Part shown: positions 52,485 to 60,821 of the stretch, in pieces
Layout of the letters: the number at the start of each line of letters is the position of its first letter
How positions within the stretch are numbered: position 1 is the stretch's first letter
Source: Streptomyces sp. Root1304
GTDB lineage: Bacteria > Actinomycetota > Actinomycetes > Streptomycetales > Streptomycetaceae
Assembly: GCF_001426405.1 (NCBI RefSeq)
Contig: NZ_LMEP01000022.1
Coordinates: 396,066 to 460,065 of the forward strand
Direction: 5' to 3'
Length of the DNA: 64,000 nt
Position numbers and translations under genes: made by a program
Notes under the pieces: generated by a model
Told to the model about the DNA's origin: nothing
The model's database searches: none
The model's input: the letters and a program-made list of their open reading frames with translations, nothing else

Positions 52485-53699
52485 TCAGACGCGCTCGACG
52501 ACGGTGGCGATGCCCATGCCGCCGCCGACGCAGAGGGTGGCCAGGCCGTAGCGCTTGTCCTGCCGCTCCAGCTCGTCGACGAGGGTGCCGAGGATCATCG
52601 CGCCGGTGGCGCCCAGCGGGTGGCCGAGCGCGATGGCGCCGCCGTTGACGTTGACCTTGTCCAGGGAGAGGCCCATGTCCTTGACGAAGCGCAGGACGAC
52701 GGCCGCGAAGGCCTCGTTGATCTCGACCAGGTCGATGTCGTCGATGGTGAGTCCGGCCTTGGCGAGGGCCTTGCGGGTGGCCGGGGCGGGGCCGGTCAGC
52801 ATGATGGTCGGCTCGGAGCCGGAGACGGCGGCGGACACGATCCGGGCGCGCGGGGTCAGGCCGTTGCGCTCGCCCGCCTCCTTGGAGCCGATGGCGACGA
52901 GGGAGGCGCCGTCGACGATGCCGGAGGAGTTGCCCGCGTGGTGGACGTGGTCGATCGCCTCGACCCAGTGGTACTTCTGCAGCGCGACCGCGTCGAAGCC
53001 GCCGAGTTCGCCGATGTCCGCGAAGGAGGGCTTGAGGCGGGCCAGGGAGTCGGCGGTGGTGCCGGGGCGCAGGAACTCGTCGTGGTCGAGGACGGTGAGT
53101 CCGGCGCGGTCCCTGACGGGGACGACGGAGCGGGCGAAGCGGCCGTCCTTGACGGCGGCGGCGGCGCGCTCCTGGGAGAGGGCGGCGTACTCGTCGACGG
53201 CGCGGCGGCTGAAGCCCTCGATGGTGGCGATGAGGTCGGCGCCGATGCCCTGGGGGACGAAGTTGGTCTCCAGGTTGGTCATCGGGTCGGAGAACCAGGC
53301 ACCACCGTCGGAGGCCATCGGCACCCGGGACATGGACTCGACGCCACCGGCGAGGACGAGGTCCTCCCAGCCGGAGCGGACCTTCATGGCGGCCATGTTG
53401 ACCGCTTCGAGGCCGGAGGCACAGAAGCGGTTCTCCTGGACGCCGGCGACGGTGTCGGGGAGGCCGGCGGCGATGGCGGCGATCCGGGCGATGTCGGAGC
53501 CCTGGTCGCCGACGGGTCCGACCACGCCGAGGACGATGTCGTCGATCGTGCCGGGGTCGAGACCGGGGTTGCGGGTCTGGATCTCCCGGATGAGGCCGAC
53601 GACCAGGTCGATGGGCTTGGTGCCGTGCAGGGAGCCGTTGGCCTTGCCGCGTCCGCGCGGGGTGCGGATCGCGTCGTACACGTACGCTTCGGTGCTCAC
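52485..53699 (-). CDS. fadA: Acetyl-CoA C-acyltransferase (thiolase)
   Basis: A 404-aa thiolase with all three active-site regions: ENRFCASGLEAVN (acyl-accepting Cys near residue 93), NEAFAAV and GHPLGATGA (His), and CVGGGMG (second Cys). It cleaves 3-ketoacyl-CoA in the last beta-oxidation step, as partner of the FadB-like protein. GTG start with AAAGG upstream. Third gene of the leftward operon, 55 bp after the acyl-CoA dehydrogenase gene. Confidence 0.94.
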   Translation of the reverse strand: MSTEAYVYDAIRTPRGRGKANGSLHGTKPIDLVVGLIREIQTRNPGLDPGTIDDIVLGVVGPVGDQGSDIARIAAIAAGLPDTVAGVQENRFCASGLEAVNMAAMKVRSGWEDLVLAGGVESMSRVPMASDGGAWFSDPMTNLETNFVPQGIGADLIATIEGFSRRAVDEYAALSQERAAAAVKDGRFARSVVPVRDRAGLTVLDHDEFLRPGTTADSLARLKPSFADIGELGGFDAVALQKYHWVEAIDHVHHAGNSSGIVDGASLVAIGSKEAGERNGLTPRARIVSAAVSGSEPTIMLTGPAPATRKALAKAGLTIDDIDLVEINEAFAAVVLRFVKDMGLSLDKVNVNGGAIALGHPLGATGAMILGTLVDELERQDKRYGLATLCVGGGMGIATVVERV

Positions 53700-53754
53700 G
53701 GAAAGCCTTTCGCGAGGGTTGGGTGGTGGTTCCGCGGGGAGGTCGAGGGGGAGG

Positions 53755-54897
53755 TCAGCCGAGGAGGGAACGGCCGATGATCTCCTTCATGATCTCGGTG
53801 GTGCCGCCGTAGATGGTCTGGATCCGGCCGTCGGTGTAGGCGCGGGCGACCGGGAATTCGCTCATGTAGCCGTATCCGCCGTGCAGTTGCAGACAGCGGT
53901 CGGCGACCCGCTTCTGGAGTTCGGTGGCCCACCACTTGGCCATGGAGGCGTGGACGGCGTCCAGCGTCCCCGCGGCGTGTTCCTCGATGCAGCGGTCCAG
54001 GAAGGACCGGGTGACGGCGCACTCGGTGGCCATCTCCGCGATCTCGAAGCGGATGTGCTGGAGCCGGGAGAGCGGGCGCCCGAAGGCCTCGCGCTCCTTG
54101 ACGTAGGTGGTGGTGATCTCCAGCAGGTGCTCGGCGGCGGCGATGCCGGCGACGGCGATGGCCATCCGCTCCTGGGCGAGGTTGGTCATCAGATGGATGA
54201 ACGCGCCGTTCAGCTCGCCGAGCAGGTTCTCCTTGGGGACGCGGACGTCGTGGAAGAACAGCTCGGCGGTGTCCTGGGACTTCTGCCCGATCTTGTCGAG
54301 GTTCCGGCCGCGCTCGAAGCCCTCGGCCCCGCGCTCGACGACCAGCAGGGAGAGGCCGTGCGCGCCGCCCTCCGGGGTCGTACGGGCGACGACGACCACC
54401 AGGTCCGCGAGGATGCCGTTGGAGATGAAGGTCTTGGAACCGTTGAGGACCCAGTGGTCCCCGTGGTCCTCGGCGGTGGTGCGGATGCCCTGGAGGTCCG
54501 ATCCCGCGCCGGGTTCCGTCATGGCGATGGCGGTGATCGTCTCGCCCGAGCAGAAGCCGGGGAGCCAGCGCCGCTTCTGCTCCTCGGTGCCGAGCGAGGT
54601 CAGGTACGGGCCGATGATGTCGTTGTGCAGGCCGATGGCGAGCCCGGGGGTGCCGGCCCGGGTGAACTCCTCGGCCAGGACGGAGGCGTACCGGAAGTCG
54701 GGGTTGCCGCCGCCGCCGTACTCCTCGTCGACGGCGATGCCGAGGAGGCCCTTCCGGCCGGCGGCGAGCCAGACCTCGCGGGAGACGATGCCGTCCTTCT
54801 CCCACTGCTCGTAGTGGGGCAGCACCTCCTTCTCCAGGAAGGTGCGGACGACTCCGCGGAAGGCCTCGTGGTCCTCGGTGTACAGCTGGCGCTTCAT
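53755..54897 (-). CDS. Acyl-CoA dehydrogenase
   Basis: A 380-aa flavoenzyme, usual length for the family. FAD/substrate motifs AMTEPGAGSDLQGI near residue 127 and NGSKTFISNG near 151; the C-terminal LQLHGGYGYMSEFPVAR and the segment YGGTTEIMKEIIGRSLLG carry the catalytic Glu region. It introduces the first double bond into acyl-CoA. The ATG at 54897 overlaps the stop of the CaiB-like gene (ATGA); the very long frame upstream of it is a shadow. Confidence 0.93.
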   Translation of the reverse strand: MKRQLYTEDHEAFRGVVRTFLEKEVLPHYEQWEKDGIVSREVWLAAGRKGLLGIAVDEEYGGGGNPDFRYASVLAEEFTRAGTPGLAIGLHNDIIGPYLTSLGTEEQKRRWLPGFCSGETITAIAMTEPGAGSDLQGIRTTAEDHGDHWVLNGSKTFISNGILADLVVVVARTTPEGGAHGLSLLVVERGAEGFERGRNLDKIGQKSQDTAELFFHDVRVPKENLLGELNGAFIHLMTNLAQERMAIAVAGIAAAEHLLEITTTYVKEREAFGRPLSRLQHIRFEIAEMATECAVTRSFLDRCIEEHAAGTLDAVHASMAKWWATELQKRVADRCLQLHGGYGYMSEFPVARAYTDGRIQTIYGGTTEIMKEIIGRSLLG

Positions 54898-56096
54898 GCT
54901 TCGGTCTCCTGGGTCCGGGTGGGGCTGGTCCGGGTGGGCGTCGTCCCGGCGGGGCTGGTCCCGGCGGGGCTTTCGAGGGCGGGTACGGACCAGTCGCGGG
55001 CGACGGCCGCGGTGTCGGCGCCGGGCAGGGCGGGGCCCGTACGGAGGGTGCCGGGGGTGGCGGAGAAGCGGGGCGCGGGGGCCGGCTGCGCGATGCCGTC
55101 CCGCTCGGTGAAGGTGCCCCGGGCGACCAGGTGCGGGTGGGACGGGGCCTCGCGCAGCGAGAGGACCGGGGCGACACAGGCGTCGCTGCCGTCGAAGACG
55201 GCGGTCCACTCCTCCCGGGTACGGCTCCGGAAGCGCGCGGCGACGGCCTCGCGCAGCTCGGCCCAGCGGCCGAAGTCCCGGCGGGCGGGTGCGATCTCCT
55301 CGATGTCGAGGAGGCGGACGAACTCCGCGTAGAACTGCTCCTCCAGGGCGCCGACCGCCATGTGGCCGCCGTCGGAGGTCTCGTAGACGCCGTAGAAGGG
55401 GCAGCCGCCGTCGAGGAGGTTGACGCCCCGGCGGTCCTGCCAGCCGCCGGCCGCGAGCATGCCGTGGATCATGGTGGTGAGGTGGGCGGTGCCGTCGACG
55501 ATGGCCGCGTCGACGACCTGGCCCTCGCCGTGCGCGCGGGCGTGCTGGAGGGCGGCGAGGACCCCGATGACGAGGTAGAGCGAGCCGCCCGCGTAGTCGC
55601 CGACGAGGTTGGCGGGGATGACGGGCGGGCCGTCGGGGTCGGGGCCGACCATGCCGAGGGCGCCGGTGATCGCGATGTAGCCGATGTCGTGCCCGGCGGT
55701 CGGGGCGAGCGGCCCGTCCTGGCCCCAGCCGGTCATCCGGCCGTAGACAAGGCGTGGGTTCCGGGCGAGGCAGGCGTCGGGGCCGACGCCGAGGCGTTCG
55801 GCGACGCCCGGCCGGTAGCCCTCGATGAGGACGTCGGCGCGTTCGACCAGGTCGAGGACGGTGGCCGCGCCGCTCTCCGCCTTGAGGTCGACGACGACGG
55901 AGCGCTTGTTGCGGTTGGTGAGGTCGCGGGCCGGGTCGATGCCGAGGCCGGCGCCGCCGGGGCGGTCGACGCGGACGACGTCGGCGCCGAGGTCGGCGAG
56001 GAGCATCGCGGCGAAGGGGCCGGGGCCGATGCCCGCGAGTTCGACCACCCGCACCCCGGACAGCGGGCCGTTCCCGGCGGTGTGCGTCGTCCTCAT
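54894..56096 (-). CDS. CaiB/BaiF-family CoA transferase or alpha-methylacyl-CoA racemase
   Basis: A 400-aa protein. VVELAGIGPGPFAAMLLADLGADVVRVD at the N-terminus and the catalytic Asp in NLVGDYAGGSLYL, with His in TAGHDIGY, fit alpha-methylacyl-CoA racemase better than a CoA transferase. It would allow methyl-branched (e.g. isoprenoid or sterol side-chain) acyl-CoAs to enter the dehydrogenase encoded next. The tail consists of four 5-residue repeats (SPAGT, TPTRT types). The ATG start is 15 bp from a 23-bp palindrome. First gene of the operon. Confidence 0.9.
   Translation of the reverse strand: MRTTHTAGNGPLSGVRVVELAGIGPGPFAAMLLADLGADVVRVDRPGGAGLGIDPARDLTNRNKRSVVVDLKAESGAATVLDLVERADVLIEGYRPGVAERLGVGPDACLARNPRLVYGRMTGWGQDGPLAPTAGHDIGYIAITGALGMVGPDPDGPPVIPANLVGDYAGGSLYLVIGVLAALQHARAHGEGQVVDAAIVDGTAHLTTMIHGMLAAGGWQDRRGVNLLDGGCPFYGVYETSDGGHMAVGALEEQFYAEFVRLLDIEEIAPARRDFGRWAELREAVAARFRSRTREEWTAVFDGSDACVAPVLSLREAPSHPHLVARGTFTERDGIAQPAPAPRFSATPGTLRTGPALPGADTAAVARDWSVPALESPAGTSPAGTTPTRTSPTRTQETEA
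54909..54968 (-). repeat. Four 15-bp repeats at the 3' end of the CaiB-like gene
   Basis: Units at 54909-54923, 54924-54938, 54939-54953 and 54954-54968 are variants of GCTGGTCCGGGTGGG and encode the pentapeptides of the protein tail. The reading frame is kept. Confidence 0.8.
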
Positions 56097-56110
56097 CGAG
56101 CCCCCATCGT

Positions 56111-56133
56111 GTGTGACACCAATGATGTAACAC
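56111..56133. promoter_or_regulatory. 23-bp interrupted palindrome upstream of the acyl-CoA operon
   Basis: Arms GTGTnACAnCA and TGnTGTnACAC are symmetric except at the marked positions. The site ends 15 bp before the first codon of the CaiB-like gene, where a TetR/FadR-like repressor could block the operon. Confidence 0.6.
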
Positions 56134-56144
56134 CGGAGATGCTA

Positions 56145-56156
56145 GGAACGTGTTCC
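56145..56156. promoter_or_regulatory. Second operator-like site, GGAAC-GT-GTTCC
   Basis: GGAACGTGTTCC has 5-bp arms around GT and contains the AACnnGTT core of KstR-type TetR operators known from actinobacterial sterol and branched-lipid catabolism. It lies 49-60 bp upstream of the acyl-CoA operon. Confidence 0.5.
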
Positions 56157-56237
56157 ACTCGGCACAAGCCCCCCGGCCGAGCAAGCGCTTGGAAATTGCG
56201 GGCGGCAGGGGTGCGGGCGGGGCCGGTGCGGGACGGC

Positions 56238-56341
56238 GGCAGGGGTCCGGGCGGAGAGACGGCGGGGGTCCGGGCCGGGAGGCGGCAGGGGCCCGGGTGG
56301 GGAGGCGGCAGGGGCCCGGGTGGGGAGACAGCAGGGGTCCG
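56238..56341. repeat. 23-bp tandem repeat, about 4.5 copies
   Basis: Four full units start at 56238, 56261, 56284 and 56307 (consensus GGCAGGGGYCCGGGTGGGGA plus GRC), followed by a partial copy; degenerate copies may extend upstream to about 56210. The 23-bp period is not a multiple of three, and the array lies in the gap before the enoyl-reductase-like gene, so it is non-coding. No spacers, so not CRISPR. Confidence 0.9.
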
Positions 56342-56401
56342 CTATCCTCCGCCGACGAGCATCGCGCCGGGCGGCGCGGCACGGCCGAGACGAGGGGCTG
56401 G

Positions 56402-57613
56402 ATGGACACAGGGGCGGGCGTGGACGTGGGACGCGACACCGGAGCACGGCCGTACGACGTGGTCCTCTTCGGGGCGACCGGATTCGTGGGCGAACTCACC
56501 GCCGAGTACCTGGCCGACCACGCCCCGGCGGACTGCCGCTGGGCGCTGGCCGGGCGCAGCGCCGGCAAGCTGGAGGCCCTGCGGGACCGGCTCGCCGAGG
56601 GCCGGCCGCACCTCGCGGAGCTGCCGCTGCTCGTCGCGGACTCCGCCGACCCGGACTCGCTGCGCGAACTCGCCGAGTCCACCCGGGTGGTGGCGACCAC
56701 CGTCGGACCGTACGTCTGGTACGGCGACGGGCTCGTCGCCGCCTGCGCGGAGGCCGGCACGGACTGTGTGGACCTCACCGGCGAGGCCGAGTTCGTCGAC
56801 CTGACCTACGTACGGCACGACGCCCGCGCCCGGGAGACCGGCGCCCGCATCGTGCACGCCTGCGGCTTCGACTCCGTCCCGCACGACCTGGGCGTCTACT
56901 TCACCGTGCGGCAGCTCCCGGAGGACGTACCGCTGCGCGTGGACGGCTTCGTCCGGGCCGGGGCCACCTTCTCCGGCGGTACCTTCGCCTCCGCCCTCAC
57001 CGCGTTCGGCCGGGGCCGGGAGATCCTGCGGGCCGCGCACGAACGGCACCTGCACGAACCGCGGTTGGTCGGGCGCCGGGCCCGGGCGCCGATCGGCGGG
57101 CCGCGCTTCAGCCGGGAGACCGGCACCTGGGCGCTGCCGCTTCCGACGCTCGACCCGCAGGTCGTGGCCCGCTCGGCCAGGGCGCTCGACCGGTACGGAC
57201 CGGACTTCCGCTACCGGCACTACGCCTCCGTGAAGACGCTCCCGGTCGCCATCGGCGGCTCGGCGGCCATCGGCACGGGCGTCCTCGCCGCCCAACTCCC
57301 GCCGGTACGCGAGTGGCTGATGAACCGTTACCAGGCGGGCCAGGGGCCGTCCGCCGAGCGGCGCGCCCGCAGCTGGTTCACCGTCCGGTTCGTCGGCGAG
57401 GGCGGCGGACGCCGGGTCTTCACCGAGGTCTCGGGCGGCGACCCGGGTTACGACGAGACGGCGAAGATGCTCGCCGAGTCGGCCCTCTGCCTGGCCTTCG
57501 ACCCCCTGCCGAAGACTGCGGGCCAGGTGACCACGGCGGTCGCGATGGGCGACGCGCTGATCGAACGGCTCCGCGCGGCGGGCATCCGCTTCCGGGTGGC
57601 ACACCGGGGGTGA
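56402..57613 (+). CDS. Saccharopine-dehydrogenase-like/trans-acting enoyl reductase-type protein
   Basis: A 403-aa NADP-binding oxidoreductase. The Rossmann motif LFGATGFVGELTAEYL is near residue 24; TVGPYVWYGDGLVAACAEAGTDCVDLTGE and HACGFDSVPHDLGV are hallmarks of the mycobacterial trans-acting enoyl reductase/saccharopine-dehydrogenase-like family, which reduces enoyl groups on polyketide or lipid chains. The ATG at 56402 has GAGGGG upstream; in-frame sequence further up is the tandem repeat. Divergent from the acyl-CoA operon. Confidence 0.87.
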   Translation: MDTGAGVDVGRDTGARPYDVVLFGATGFVGELTAEYLADHAPADCRWALAGRSAGKLEALRDRLAEGRPHLAELPLLVADSADPDSLRELAESTRVVATTVGPYVWYGDGLVAACAEAGTDCVDLTGEAEFVDLTYVRHDARARETGARIVHACGFDSVPHDLGVYFTVRQLPEDVPLRVDGFVRAGATFSGGTFASALTAFGRGREILRAAHERHLHEPRLVGRRARAPIGGPRFSRETGTWALPLPTLDPQVVARSARALDRYGPDFRYRHYASVKTLPVAIGGSAAIGTGVLAAQLPPVREWLMNRYQAGQGPSAERRARSWFTVRFVGEGGGRRVFTEVSGGDPGYDETAKMLAESALCLAFDPLPKTAGQVTTAVAMGDALIERLRAAGIRFRVAHRG

Positions 57614-57708
57614 CGCGGGGCGGCGGACGGGGCACGCGGAGGCGTAGGCCCGCCCGCCCCCTTCAGAGGCTCACGCCCGCACCGGGCGGAGACATACGCC
57701 CGCGCTGG

Positions 57709-58080
57709 TCAGAGGCGTACCAGGCGGAAGGGGTGGCCCGCCGGGTCGGCGTAGACGCGTCGGGCCGGGTCGCCGCCCCCGCCGTCCAGCGGAATCGCCC
57801 CGAGCGCGAGCACGGACTCGTGGGCGACGGCCAGGTCGTCGACCAGGACGTCGAGGAGGAACTGCTGCTCGGGCGCACCCCAGACGGGCGGCCGGTGGTC
57901 GGCCACGCTCTGGAAGGCGAGCACCGGGCCGCCCTCGCCGCGCAGCACGACCGAACCCTCGCCCACGGCCCACCGGGGATCGGGACTGTCGATCCGACCG
58001 CCGACCAACTGCCCGTAGAACCAGGCGAGTTCCTCGGCGTCGGGGCAGTCGAGCACGAGGCACCGGAGGCGCCCGATCAC
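57709..58080 (-). CDS. VOC-family (glyoxalase/bleomycin-resistance-like) protein
   Basis: A 123-aa protein with the paired beta-alpha-beta-beta-beta modules of the VOC fold (LRCLVLDCPDAEELAWFYGQLVGG at the start, ADPAGHPFRLVRL at the end). The second-module His of AGHPF could be a metal ligand. Reaction unknown. The GTG start overlaps the TGA of a 44-aa membrane-protein gene (GTGA), which sets the start and implies coupled translation; the longer frame upstream is not used. Confidence 0.82.
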   Translation of the reverse strand: MIGRLRCLVLDCPDAEELAWFYGQLVGGRIDSPDPRWAVGEGSVVLRGEGGPVLAFQSVADHRPPVWGAPEQQFLLDVLVDDLAVAHESVLALGAIPLDGGGGDPARRVYADPAGHPFRLVRL

Positions 58081-58211
58081 GTCACGGCCCAGGCGAAGAG
58101 CACGTACACCATGGCACAGACCCACGCCGCGGCGACCAGGGCGGCACCGGCGAGGACCAGGTTCAGGCCGCGTCCGACGGAACGCGGCGGAGCGGGAAGG
58201 GAAGTTGTCAT
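58077..58211 (-). CDS. 44-aa single-pass membrane protein
   Basis: The ATG at 58211 opens a 44-residue frame, MTTSLPAPPRSVGRG, then one hydrophobic helix of about 25 residues (LNLVLAGAALVAAAWVCAMV and on to LFAWAVT). A GTGGGGG lies upstream. Its TGA overlaps the GTG of the VOC gene, so both are made from one message. The hydrophobic profile and the exact stop-start overlap favour a real gene. Function unknown; possibly a membrane tether or partner of the VOC protein. Confidence 0.65.
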   Translation of the reverse strand: MTTSLPAPPRSVGRGLNLVLAGAALVAAAWVCAMVYVLFAWAVT

Positions 58212-58317
58212 GGCCCCCACTCTGCCGGGATCTGGTCACGAGCCGGTATCCGTACAGGTACTCAGTCGTACCAAGCGTTCCTCGCACGTGGTCCCACCAG
58301 GCACTCGGCGCCGGCGC

Positions 58318-59013
58318 TCAGACCTCCCCGAGCGCCTCCTTCAGGGCCCGGCGGCAGAGCGAGTCGGCGTGGCGGGTGGTCTCCGGGATGCGGTAGCGCG
58401 GGGTGAGACGGAGCGTGTGGGCGCAGGCGTTGGCGAGGGAGATCCGGTGGCCGACGGAGACGTACACGGGCTTCACCCCCGCCTGGGTGCGCAGCGCCCT
58501 GCCGACCTCCTCGCCGTCGGCGAGGAGCGGGGAGAAGTCGCCGCGGTCCGAGCCCGGTTGCTCGTAGGTGAAGGTGAACGGGTTCTTCGCGACGCCGAGG
58601 GACGGCAGGCCGGTGAGCACCCCGAGGTGGCTGGCGAGACCGAAGCGGCGGGGGTGGGCGAGGCCGTAGCCGTCGCAGACGAGGAGGCCGGGGTCGGTGG
58701 CCAGCCGGTCGAGCGCGGCGAGCACGGTCGGGATCTCCCGGAAGGCGAGCAGCCCGGGGACGTACGGGAAGGAGACCCGGCCGACGGCCGTGGTCTCCTC
58801 GACGACCTCCAGGGTCCGGGCGTCGAGGACGACTGCCGCGGCCGCGACGAGGTCCCGCTCGTCGTCGTAGGCCACGTCGAGACCGGTGACGTGGCCCTCG
58901 CCGACCGCCGGACCCTCCTCGTCGTGCACGAGGCGCCCGCGCAGCTCCCGCTGGACGACTCGGGCGGAGGTCTCGTCTGCGGGCCAGCCCGCCGGAATCT
59001 CGATGATCGTCAT
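58318..59013 (-). CDS. nfi: Endonuclease V
   Basis: A 231-aa DNA/RNA repair nuclease that cuts near deoxyinosine. Conserved blocks: GLDVAYDD (catalytic Asp), SFPYVPGLLAFREIP (wedge/substrate motif), LLVCDGYGLAHPRRFGLASHLG (Asp, His) and GVAKNPF (Lys). The ATG at 59013 is preferred to a GTG at 59025 because TAGGGT, a -10 box, overlaps the latter. It stands alone, divergent from yciI. Confidence 0.93.
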   Translation of the reverse strand: MTIIEIPAGWPADETSARVVQRELRGRLVHDEEGPAVGEGHVTGLDVAYDDERDLVAAAAVVLDARTLEVVEETTAVGRVSFPYVPGLLAFREIPTVLAALDRLATDPGLLVCDGYGLAHPRRFGLASHLGVLTGLPSLGVAKNPFTFTYEQPGSDRGDFSPLLADGEEVGRALRTQAGVKPVYVSVGHRISLANACAHTLRLTPRYRIPETTRHADSLCRRALKEALGEV

Positions 59014-59108
59014 GGTGCGGGCCACCCTATGCGGGAGGCGATCCCGGGGAGGTCCGAGGGCTGGTACGGCCCGCTTCCGCGTGCGTCGGGCCCGGTAGCC
59101 TGGCGATC

Positions 59109-59408
59109 ATGTTCGTACTGGAATTGACCTACACCGCGCCCATCGAGCGGGTCGACGCACTGCTCGACGCGCACATCGAGTGGCTCGACGCGCAGTACAC
59201 TGCGGGCGTGTTCCTCGCGTCCGGGCGGAAGAACCCGCGCGACGGCGGGGTGATCCTGGCCGCCGGGGTCGACCGCGCGGAGATCGAGAAGATCGCGGCG
59301 GACGACCCGTTCGCGGTCGAGGGCGTGTGCGCGTACCGGATCACGGAGTTCTACGCGACGAAGACGGCGGACGCGCTGGCGTCGATGCGGGAGCAGCTGC
59401 CTTCGTAG
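59109..59408 (+). CDS. YciI-family protein
   Basis: A 99-aa ferredoxin-fold protein. The conserved His of LLDAHIEWLD near residue 22 and the ASGRKNPRDGGVILA loop with the late Asp (ADDPF) match the YciI family, whose members are small hydrolase-like or dehalogenase-like enzymes of mostly unknown role. TAGCCT ends 7 nt before the ATG and no ribosome site is present, so it is probably leaderless. Confidence 0.87.
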   Translation: MFVLELTYTAPIERVDALLDAHIEWLDAQYTAGVFLASGRKNPRDGGVILAAGVDRAEIEKIAADDPFAVEGVCAYRITEFYATKTADALASMREQLPS

Positions 59409-59454
59409 CGGGGCGGCGAGGGGGACGGGAGGGCGCGGGGGACGAGGGGCGAGA

Positions 59455-59477
59455 GGGCTGGGCGGTTGCCCGAGCCC
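59455..59477. terminator. Hairpin between yciI and the BNR gene
   Basis: GGGCTGGGC and GCCCGAGCCC can form a stem with one bulge and a 4-nt loop in the 105-bp gap between two convergent genes. Confidence 0.45.
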
Positions 59478-59513
59478 GTACCCCGTACCCCCGCCCGTCC
59501 TCCGTGTCCCGTC

Positions 59514-60746
59514 CTAGCCGAGCGCCCCGCCCGGTCGGTTCGGCGCGAGCCGGGCGATGCGGCCCTGTTCGCCGGAGGCCCAGCACGCCCCGTCGCGCGT
59601 GCAGTCCACCGTGTCGTACGAGCCGGTGTCGACGGTGCGCCAGGTGCGGCCGCCGTCGGTCGTCAGGTCCGTACCCGTCGGGCCGACGGCCAGCGCCGCC
59701 GCCCTGCTGTGCGGGAGCCAGGCGACGCCGGAGCGGTACGCGGGCGGGGGCGTGACCGAGGCGCGCCAGCCGCGGCCGCCGTCCCCGGTCACCGCCGCGG
59801 CCTGCGGCGACGGCTGGTCCTTGCGGTAGTCGCCGCCGACGGCGATGCCGTGCGCGCGGTCGCGGAAGGCGAGCCCGAAGACGCCCCTGGCCGGGTCGCC
59901 CGCCGGGATCGTGGTGGCGGTGGCCCGCCAGGTCATGCCCCGGTCGGCGGAGTGCAGGACGCGCCCGGTGGCCCCGCCGCCCGTCGCGAGCCAGACGTCG
60001 CGGGGGCCGGCCGAGACCAGGCACTGGCCGCTCGCGGCGAAGCCCGCTTCGCCGGGGAGCGCGTCCGGCATGCCGGCGCTCGGCAGCACCTGCCAGGAGC
60101 GGCCTCCGTCGCGGGTGGAGAGGATGCGGTACTTCCCGTCGACGGGGTCGCTCATCGCGAGTCCGTGGCGGGGGTCGAAGAAGGTCATGCAGTCGTAGAA
60201 GGCGCGCGGGTCGGTGTTGCGGAAGGACTCGGTCCAGGTCGTGCCGCCGTCCTCGGTGCGCAGGACGCGCGAGGCCTCGCCCTCGCCGATGGCGAGGACG
60301 ACGGCCCGGCGGGCGTCGAAGGCCTCCACGTCACGGAACTCCAGCTCGCCCGCACCCGGCGGTGAGACGTTTCGCCAGCTCCGGCCGCCGTCGGTGGTCC
60401 GCAGCACCGTGCCCTTGGACCCGGCGGCCCAGGCGGTCGCCCGGTCGACCGCCGCGAGGCCCCGGAAGCGGGCGTCGGTCCCGGTCGGCGTGAGCCGCCA
60501 GCCGGGCGCGGTCGCACCGGCACCGTCCTGCCTGTCGGCCGTGGCGTCGGCGGCGCCCGCCCGCCCCTCGGCCGCGGTCACGTCGGCACCGCCGACACCC
60601 GCCCGCCCCTCGGTCCTCGTCGTGTCGGTGACGGTCGCCGCCGTGGGGGTCTCCCCGGCCTGCGCCGGGCCCGCCAGGGTCAGCGCGAGCGCCGCCCCGG
60701 TCAGTCCCACCGACATCATTCGTCTCGTCTTCCCCATGGACGTCAT
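59514..60746 (-). CDS. Secreted BNR/Asp-box beta-propeller protein
   Basis: A 410-aa protein. Signal peptide 1-30 (MMSVGLTGAALALTLAGPAQAG), a low-complexity Ala/Gly/Thr linker (~31-80), then at least six Asp-box repeats of the type TTDGGRSW (also TEDGGTTW, TRDGGRSW, SADRGMTW, TGDGGRGW, TTDGGRTW), forming a propeller like sialidases or the photosystem assembly factor Ycf48. No sialidase Arg triad is obvious, so a binding or structural role is as likely as an enzyme. ATG 60746 without a ribosome site; an in-frame ATG three codons later is possible. Confidence 0.82.
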   Translation of the reverse strand: MTSMGKTRRMMSVGLTGAALALTLAGPAQAGETPTAATVTDTTRTEGRAGVGGADVTAAEGRAGAADATADRQDGAGATAPGWRLTPTGTDARFRGLAAVDRATAWAAGSKGTVLRTTDGGRSWRNVSPPGAGELEFRDVEAFDARRAVVLAIGEGEASRVLRTEDGGTTWTESFRNTDPRAFYDCMTFFDPRHGLAMSDPVDGKYRILSTRDGGRSWQVLPSAGMPDALPGEAGFAASGQCLVSAGPRDVWLATGGGATGRVLHSADRGMTWRATATTIPAGDPARGVFGLAFRDRAHGIAVGGDYRKDQPSPQAAAVTGDGGRGWRASVTPPPAYRSGVAWLPHSRAAALAVGPTGTDLTTDGGRTWRTVDTGSYDTVDCTRDGACWASGEQGRIARLAPNRPGGALG

Positions 60747-60821
60747 GGCGCCGGAAGCTAGTGCCCCGAGCCGCTCCCCGTCCAGGGTGCGTGCCCCGCC
60801 GGGCGTTCCTAGGCTGGTGGC

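Noticed and set aside
56210..56341. Possible CRISPR array
   Set aside because: The 23-bp units are directly adjacent without unique spacers and there are no cas genes.
53755..56778. 1007-codon frame ending in the acyl-CoA dehydrogenase
   Set aside because: Domain content begins only at ATG 54897; upstream it reads Arg/Pro-rich nonsense across the CaiB-like gene and the tandem repeat.
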